From the NCBI GenBank assembly GCA_028687575.1, contig JAQTZW010000002.1:248001-312000 (forward strand): a stretch of DNA of 64,000 bases. Direction: 5' to 3'. Of the stretch, positions 59,342 through 64,000 are shown piece after piece (the stretch's first letter is position 1; each line of letters starts with the position of its first letter). The notes below the pieces were generated by a model. It was not told the origin of the DNA and did not search any database. It was given only the letters and a program-made list of their open reading frames with translations. Position numbers and translations under genes: made by a program. The DNA comes from Gallionella sp. GTDB taxonomy: Bacteria > Pseudomonadota > Gammaproteobacteria > Burkholderiales > Gallionellaceae.

Positions 59342-60118
59342 ATGCCATTTGTAGATTCACACTGTCATATCAATTTTTCCGAACTGGCTCAGAACATCAC
59401 CGGACTGCGTGACAAGATGCAGCAGAACGAAGTGGTCGGCGCGCTGTGCGTGTCGGTCAATCTGGCCGACTTCCCGGCGGTACTGGTAATGGCAGAGGGT
59501 TATCCCAACATCTACGCCTCGGTCGGTGTGCATCCCGACTATGAGGATGTCGAAGAGCCCGATGTGGCGCGATTGGTGGGGTTGGCGCAGCACCCGAAAG
59601 TCATCGCCATCGGCGAGACCGGGCTGGATTACTACCGGCTGACCGGTGATCTGGAGTGGCAGCGCGAGCGTTTTCGCACCCATATCCGCGCTGCACGGCA
59701 ATCCGGCAAGCCGCTGATCATCCATACCCGCAGTGCCGCCGAGGATACCCTGCGCATCATGGCGGAAGAGGACGCGGCGGCGGTTGGCGGGGTGATGCAC
59801 TGTTTCACCGAGAGCTGGGAAGTAGCGCAAGCCGCGCTGGCGATGGGTTTTTACATCTCGTTTTCCGGCATCGTCACCTTCAAAAATGCCAAGCAGCTCA
59901 AGGAGGTGGCGCAGCGCGTGCCGCTGGAGCGCATCCTGATCGAGACCGATGCGCCCTATCTCGCGCCGGTGCCGTTTCGCGGCAAACTCAATGAGCCGGC
60001 CTATGTGAAGCATGTCGCCGAAGAGATCGCGCTGCTGCGCGGCATCTCGTTGGATGAAGTCGGCCAGCGCACCACGGAAAATTTCACCCGACTGTTCGGG
60101 GTGAAATTTTTTTCATAA
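59342..60118 (+). CDS. tatD: TatD-family metal-dependent deoxyribonuclease
   Basis: 258 residues (YcfH type). Metal ligands: D-S-H-C-H near the start, IGETGLDYY, PLIIHTR, MHCFTES, and LIETDAPYLAP. Usually found after holB. Followed at once by the tRNA promoter. Confidence 0.95.
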   Translation: MPFVDSHCHINFSELAQNITGLRDKMQQNEVVGALCVSVNLADFPAVLVMAEGYPNIYASVGVHPDYEDVEEPDVARLVGLAQHPKVIAIGETGLDYYRLTGDLEWQRERFRTHIRAARQSGKPLIIHTRSAAEDTLRIMAEEDAAAVGGVMHCFTESWEVAQAALAMGFYISFSGIVTFKNAKQLKEVAQRVPLERILIETDAPYLAPVPFRGKLNEPAYVKHVAEEIALLRGISLDEVGQRTTENFTRLFGVKFFS

Positions 60119-60123
60119 AAAAG

Positions 60124-60151
60124 TTGACAGAATTTTTTCTGCCCCTATAAT
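60124..60151 (+). promoter_or_regulatory. Consensus promoter of the tRNA operon
   Basis: TTGACA (60124-60129), 16 bases, TATAAT (60146-60151): both hexamers perfect. The base composition after the -10 (CGCGGCTCGC) is G+C rich, as in stringently controlled stable-RNA promoters. Confidence 0.92.
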
Positions 60152-60165
60152 TCGCGGCTCGCAAA

Positions 60166-60241
60166 GCGGGAATAGCTCAGCTGGTAGAGCGATACCTTGC
60201 CAAGGTATAGGTCGAGAGTTCGAACCTCTTTTCCCGCTCCA
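60166..60241 (+). tRNA. tRNA-Gly (anticodon GCC), copy 1
   Basis: 76 bases including CCA. Acceptor GCGGGAA/TTCCCGC, anticodon GCC at 60199-60201. Identical to copy 2. Confidence 0.98.
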
Positions 60242-60288
60242 GTTTTTCGGAGTTCCGTTTTACGGTTTTTGTTTTTGCGATGCTCCAT

Positions 60289-60364
60289 GCGGGAATAGCT
60301 CAGCTGGTAGAGCGATACCTTGCCAAGGTATAGGTCGAGAGTTCGAACCTCTTTTCCCGCTCCA
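60289..60364 (+). tRNA. tRNA-Gly (anticodon GCC), copy 2
   Basis: 76 bases including CCA, identical to the first copy; anticodon at 60322-60324. The 47-base spacer between the copies is different from the next spacer. Confidence 0.98.
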
Positions 60365-60370
60365 AACTCT

Positions 60371-60400
60371 AAGGGAAAGCATCATGCTTTCCCTTATTTA
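60371..60400 (+). terminator. Hairpin between tRNA-Gly copy 2 and tRNA-Cys
   Basis: AAGGGAAAGC (60371-60380), ATCAT loop, GCTTTCCCTT (60386-60395), then ATTTATT. Could be a partial terminator or an RNA-processing site inside the operon, since the next tRNA follows only 23 bases later without a visible promoter of its own. Confidence 0.55.
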
Positions 60401-60417
60401 TTCAGGCTTCTGAACAC

Positions 60418-60491
60418 GGTGCGTTAGCAAAGCGGTTATGCCCCGGATTGCAAATCCGGTTAGCCCAGTTCGACTCTGGGACGCACCTCCA
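60418..60491 (+). tRNA. tRNA-Cys (anticodon GCA)
   Basis: 74 bases including CCA. Acceptor GGTGCGT/ACGCACC, anticodon GCA at 60450-60452 in loop ATTGCAAAT, T-arm CCCAGTTCGACTCTGGG. Confidence 0.97.
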
Positions 60492-60498
60492 AACACCT

Positions 60499-60587
60499 GC
60501 CCGGATGGTGAAATTGGTAGACACAACGGACTTAAAATCCGTCGGGGAGCGATCTCCGTACCGGTTCGATTCCGGTTCTGGGCACCA
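60499..60587 (+). tRNA. tRNA-Leu (anticodon UAA)
   Basis: 89 bases including CCA, with the long variable arm of class II tRNAs. Acceptor GCCCGGA/TCTGGGC, anticodon TAA at 60533-60535. Seven bases after tRNA-Cys, so clearly in one transcript with it. Downstream, a short CCTGA/TCAGG hairpin and TTTTTT (about 60607-60625) may end the operon. Confidence 0.97.
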
Positions 60588-60752
60588 TTACCCCGCTGTA
60601 CCCCCTGATTTCAGGCTGTCTTTTTTAACCTGTTTCCCTCCACTTACGTCTTTCTGGCTGGTCTGGTTCTTCGGCAGGCTGGCAATCCTGCGCCATCGTC
60701 CGTAATATGCGCAGGTTTTTGGTCTGCTTGTCGCAATACATCTGGAGAACCA

Positions 60753-62714
60753 ATGAGTTCAACTTATGACGAGTCATCGTTCAAGGTACTGAGGGGGCTG
60801 GAACCCGTGCGCCAGCGTCCGGGCATGTACACCACGCTGGACAACCCGAATCACATCATCACCGAGGTGGTGGACAACGCCTGCGACGAGGCGCTGGCGG
60901 GCTATTCGTCGAGCATTGCGGTCACCGCGCACGCCGACGGTTCGGTGTCGGTGCAGGACGAGGGGCGCGGCATCCCGGTCGGCATCCATCCCGAAGAGGG
61001 CGTGTCGGTGGTCGAGGTGGCGTTCACCGTGCTGCATGCCGGCGGCAAGTTCAACAAGAGCGACGGCGGCGCCTACAAGTTCGCCGGCGGCCTGCACGGC
61101 GTGGGCGTGGCGGTGACCAACGCGCTGTCCACCGCCATCGAGGTGACGGTGTTCCGCGATGGCGGTGAGCATCGGGTGCGTTTCGTGGGCGGCGTGGCGG
61201 AACGGCCACTGGAAAAAGTGGCCGCCTGCGCCAAACGCAAGAGCGGCACGACGGTCAGGGTGTGGCCGGATGTCAGCTATTTCGACAGTCCCGCCGTCAA
61301 CCTCGCGCAACTGGAACGCGCGCTGCGCGCCAAGGCGGTGTTGCTGCCGGGCGTGACGGTCACGCTGAACATCGAGCAGAGCGGCGAGAGCAAGTCGTGG
61401 TCGTATCCCGACGGTTTGCGAAGCTATCTGGCCGAAACGCTGGCCGAGCAGGAGCTGGCCGCGCCTATCTTCACCGGCGAGCGTTACATCGCCAAAGGCG
61501 GCGACGAGACCTACGCCGAAGGCGAGGGCGCGGCCTGGGCGCTGGCCTGGGCGGAGGAGGGCGCGATCTGCCGCGAGTCTTACGTCAATCTGATCCCCAC
61601 CTGGTCGGGCGGTACGCACGATTCGGGCCTGCGCGACGGCGTGTATAACGCGGTGAAGAGCTTCATCGAGCTGCACGGCATGTTGCCCAAGGGCGTCAAG
61701 CTGACCTCGGACGACGTGTTCTCGCGCGTCAGTTTCGTGCTGTCGGCCAAGGTGCTGGACCCGTCGTTTCAGGGGCAGACCAAGGAGAAACTGGTGTCGC
61801 GCGGCGCGCTGAAGCTGGTCTCCATGCTGGTGGCCGACCCGCTGCTGCTGTGGTTGAACGAGCATGTCGAATACGGCAAGAAGATCGCCGACATCTGCAT
61901 CAAACAGGCGCAGAGCCGGATGAAGTCCGGCCAGAAGATCGAGAAGAAGAAAGGCTCGTCGGTCGCGGTGCTGCCCGGCAAGCTGACCGACGCGGCGGAT
62001 TTCAACCCGGAGCGCAACGAGCTGTTTCTGGTCGAGGGCGATTCGGCGGGCGGCTCGGCCAAGCAGGGGCGCGACAAGGAGTTCCAGGCCATCCTGCCGT
62101 TGCGCGGCAAGGTGCTCAACACCTTCGAGGTGGAGCGCGACCGGCTGTATTCCAACGCCGAGGTGCACGACATCGCGGTGGCGATCGGCGTGGACCCGCA
62201 CGACCTGAACGACCAGGCCGACCTGTCCGGGCTGCGCTATCACAGCATCTACATCATGGCCGACGCCGACGTGGACGGTTCGCACATCGCCACGCTGCTG
62301 CTGACGCTGTTCTTCCGCCATTTCCCCAAGTTGGTGGCCGCCGGCCACATCTATCTGGCGCAGCCGCCGCTGTTCCGGCTGGACGTGCCGGCGCAGGGCA
62401 AGAAACCGGTGCGCAAGCTGTATGCCTTGAATACCGACGAACTGGCTTCCATCGAGGACAGGTTGCGCAAGGAGAAGGTGCGCGACGGTTCGTGGAGCGT
62501 GTCGCGTTTCAAGGGGCTGGGCGAGATGAATCCGATACAGTTGTGGGAAACCACCATGTGTCCGGACACGCGCCGCGCACTGCGCGTCGAACTCGATGAC
62601 CTGTCGTTCCGGGCGACAGAGGCGACCATGACCATGCTGATGGCGAAGAAGGAATCGGGTTCCAGACGGGAATGGCTGGAATTCCACGGAAACGAGGTGA
62701 CGGGCGATGTCTGA
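60753..62714 (+). CDS. parE: DNA topoisomerase IV subunit B
   Basis: 653 residues, the length of ParE and not of gammaproteobacterial GyrB (about 800). GHKL ATPase with [37 protein letters not shown]; Toprim with [18 protein letters not shown] and [12 protein letters not shown]. Start ATG with CTGGAGAACCA upstream. Its stop overlaps the parC start by 8 bases. Confidence 0.96.
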   Translation: MSSTYDESSFKVLRGLEPVRQRPGMYTTLDNPNHIITEVVDNACDEALAGYSSSIAVTAHADGSVSVQDEGRGIPVGIHPEEGVSVVEVAFTVLHAGGKFNKSDGGAYKFAGGLHGVGVAVTNALSTAIEVTVFRDGGEHRVRFVGGVAERPLEKVAACAKRKSGTTVRVWPDVSYFDSPAVNLAQLERALRAKAVLLPGVTVTLNIEQSGESKSWSYPDGLRSYLAETLAEQELAAPIFTGERYIAKGGDETYAEGEGAAWALAWAEEGAICRESYVNLIPTWSGGTHDSGLRDGVYNAVKSFIELHGMLPKGVKLTSDDVFSRVSFVLSAKVLDPSFQGQTKEKLVSRGALKLVSMLVADPLLLWLNEHVEYGKKIADICIKQAQSRMKSGQKIEKKKGSSVAVLPGKLTDAADFNPERNELFLVEGDSAGGSAKQGRDKEFQAILPLRGKVLNTFEVERDRLYSNAEVHDIAVAIGVDPHDLNDQADLSGLRYHSIYIMADADVDGSHIATLLLTLFFRHFPKLVAAGHIYLAQPPLFRLDVPAQGKKPVRKLYALNTDELASIEDRLRKEKVRDGSWSVSRFKGLGEMNPIQLWETTMCPDTRRALRVELDDLSFRATEATMTMLMAKKESGSRREWLEFHGNEVTGDV

Positions 62715-64000
62715 CAAGCGTGACGATCTGTTCGGTGACGAACAGGAAGAATTGTTCGGGGCGGACGCGCCTGCAGACGGTGACGAAGCCGTGGCGGACG
62801 AAGCGCCGGTGACGGAAGCGGGCGGCAACGGCGGCGATGTCCCCCGCTTCCAACCGTTGCCCGCGTTGCCGGAGGGCGATGCGGTGCCGCTGGCCCAGTA
62901 CGCCGAGCGCGCCTATCTGGAATATGCGGTGTCGGTGGTCAAGGGACGCGCGCTGCCCGACGTGTGCGACGGGCAAAAGCCGGTGCAGCGCCGCATCCTG
63001 TATGCGATGCGCGAGATGGGGCTGACCCACAACGGCACCTTCGTCAAATCGGCGCGCGTGGTGGGCGAGGTGTTGGGCAAGTTCCACCCGCACGGCGACA
63101 GTTCCGCCTACGACGCGATGGTGCGGCTGGCGCAGAATTTTTCGTTGCGCTACCCGCTGGTGGACGGGCAGGGCAACTTCGGTTCGCGCGACGGCGACAA
63201 TTCGGCGGCGATGCGCTACACGGAAGCCCGCTTGACCGCCATCTCCGAGGTGCTGTTGTCCGAGCTGGACATGGGCACGGTGGACATGATCCCCAACTAC
63301 GACGGGCATTTTCAGGAGCCGGCGATGTTGCCGGCGCGCCTGCCGATGGTGTTGTTGAACGGCGCATCCGGCATCGCGGTGGGCATGGCGACCGAGATCC
63401 CGTCGCACAATTTGCGCGAGGTGGGCGCGGCTGCCGCGCTGTGCGTGCGCGACCCGGCGTGTTCGGACCAGACGTTGCTGGACGCGGTGAGCGGCCCCGA
63501 TCTGGCGACTGGCGCGCAGATCATCTCGTCGCCGGCCGAGATACGCGAGTGCTACCGCAGCGGGCGCGGTTCGCTGAAGATGCGCGCGCGCTGGAAGGTC
63601 GAGGAGTTGGCGCGCGGCCAGTGGCGCGTGGCGGTGTACGAACTGCCTTATGGCACGTCCGCGAAGAAGGTCATGGAAGAGATCGAGGAGCTGACCAATC
63701 CCAAGCCGCGCGCCAACAAGAAGACGCTGACGCAGGAGCAGGCGCAGAACAAGCAGTTGCTGCTGTCGGTGCTGGACAAGGTGGCCGACGAGTCCGACAA
63801 GGAGCATGCGGTGCGGCTGGTGTTCGAGCCGAAGTCCGCGCGCCAGTCGGTGGACGAGCTGATGGCGATTCTGCTGGCGCACACCAGTCTGGAAGGTTCG
63901 CTGCCGGTCAATATGGTGATGATAGGCATAGATGGCCGCCCCCGGCAGAAGGGTTTGGCCGAGATCATCCGCGAATGGGCGCAGTTCCGTCTGGCGACGG
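62707..64000 (+). CDS. parC: DNA topoisomerase IV subunit A, N-terminal part (cut by window end)
   Basis: Starts at ATG 62707 ([10 protein letters not shown]) inside the parE end and stays open to the last base, 431 codons. An acidic N-terminal extension of about 55 residues (DELFG.., E/D/A-rich) precedes the conserved start [17 protein letters not shown]. Active-site tyrosine in [28 protein letters not shown] and [12 protein letters not shown] are the quinolone-region motifs. The C-terminal beta-propeller lies outside the window. Confidence 0.95.
   Translation, partial: MSDKRDDLFGDEQEELFGADAPADGDEAVADEAPVTEAGGNGGDVPRFQPLPALPEGDAVPLAQYAERAYLEYAVSVVKGRALPDVCDGQKPVQRRILYAMREMGLTHNGTFVKSARVVGEVLGKFHPHGDSSAYDAMVRLAQNFSLRYPLVDGQGNFGSRDGDNSAAMRYTEARLTAISEVLLSELDMGTVDMIPNYDGHFQEPAMLPARLPMVLLNGASGIAVGMATEIPSHNLREVGAAAALCVRDPACSDQTLLDAVSGPDLATGAQIISSPAEIRECYRSGRGSLKMRARWKVEELARGQWRVAVYELPYGTSAKKVMEEIEELTNPKPRANKKTLTQEQAQNKQLLLSVLDKVADESDKEHAVRLVFEPKSARQSVDELMAILLAHTSLEGSLPVNMVMIGIDGRPRQKGLAEIIREWAQFRLAT

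Noticed and set aside
60753-62714. gyrB
   Set aside because: The 653-residue length and the directly following parC-type gene fit ParE; proteobacterial GyrB is longer.
60774-62828. Very long open frame on the minus strand opposite parE (about 684 codons)
   Set aside because: It is an antisense shadow of a G+C-rich gene: no ribosome-binding site, Arg/His/Gln-rich composition without family motifs. The same applies to long antisense frames opposite acs (28575-30086), pyrG (30839-32212), rne (43754-45334), arnC (12627-14009) and parC (62509-63882).

Overview
The window reads as chromosomal DNA of a Gram-negative betaproteobacterium. The best guess from gene order and protein style is a member of the Nitrosomonadales close to Gallionellaceae (Sideroxydans/Gallionella type). 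Support for this: the exbB-exbD-lpxK-ycaR-kdsB-adk operon, rne-rluC-HAD-sppA neighbourhood, pyrG-kdsA-eno-ftsB order, acpP-fabF-pabC-mltG-tmk-holB-tatD order, a PPi-dependent phosphofructokinase, and generally high G+C. The genus is inference. Most of the window is dense, ordinary core genome. No CRISPR array, prophage, restriction-modification system, toxin-antitoxin pair, intact insertion sequence or rRNA was seen.

Layout. 1-3773 (minus strand): a partial GlcG/HbpS-like gene, adk, kdsB, ycaR-like, lpxK, exbD, exbB. 3774-4181: AT-rich divergent region with a cluster of DnaA-box-like 9-mers. 4182-8094: xseA and an orphan GspE/PilB-type ATPase with four tandem MshEN-like repeats. 8206-16649: an almost complete lipid A L-Ara4N (arn) operon: methyltransferase, arnT, an ArnE/F-like flippase subunit, arnB, a small foreign-looking membrane ORF, arnC, split arnA (formyltransferase and decarboxylase), arnD; then an HDOD gene and tRNA-Asn. 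18123-21847: arsenic operon (arsR, arsC, acr3) followed by a SulP transporter. 22008-25838: accessory stretch with an acyltransferase-3, a 30-residue membrane microprotein, a tyrosine-recombinase (integron-integrase type) remnant and a double ABC ATPase carrying an in-frame palindromic repeat. 25961-30578: three-gene YqjD/YqjE/YqjK-like membrane set, mltD-like lytic transglycosylase with a lysine-rich tail, acs.

30773-37901: pyrG, kdsA, eno, ftsB, folD, ppa and pfp. 38014-42613: a tightly overlapped cluster of a SEC-C/TPR/O-GlcNAc-transferase-like protein, a CmcI-like methyltransferase, a hexapeptide acyltransferase, a small methyltransferase and a low-molecular-weight phosphatase; this is the most attractive candidate for an uncharacterised glycan or glycoprotein modification pathway. 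42701-50414: rne (with a roughly 490-base leader), rluC, two hypotheticals, rlmM, HAD phosphatase, sppA. 50426-54196: divergent tesA and ybbA-ybbP whose start codons overlap. 54310-60118: acpP, fabF, pabC, mltG, tmk, holB, tatD. 60166-60587: tRNA-Gly, tRNA-Gly, tRNA-Cys, tRNA-Leu from a near-perfect promoter. 60753-64000: parE and the N-terminal part of parC, cut by the window end.

Functionally the window leans towards the cell envelope: Kdo synthesis and activation (kdsA, kdsB), lipid A kinase (lpxK), L-Ara4N decoration (arn), fatty acid synthesis (acpP, fabF), murein cleavage (mltD, mltG), FtsB and envelope energisation (exbBD). The least expected sequence-level signal is a family of 7-base tandem repeats with inverted arms found at three places: across the arnC stop codon, directly upstream of arnD, and inside the coding sequence of the double ABC ATPase.
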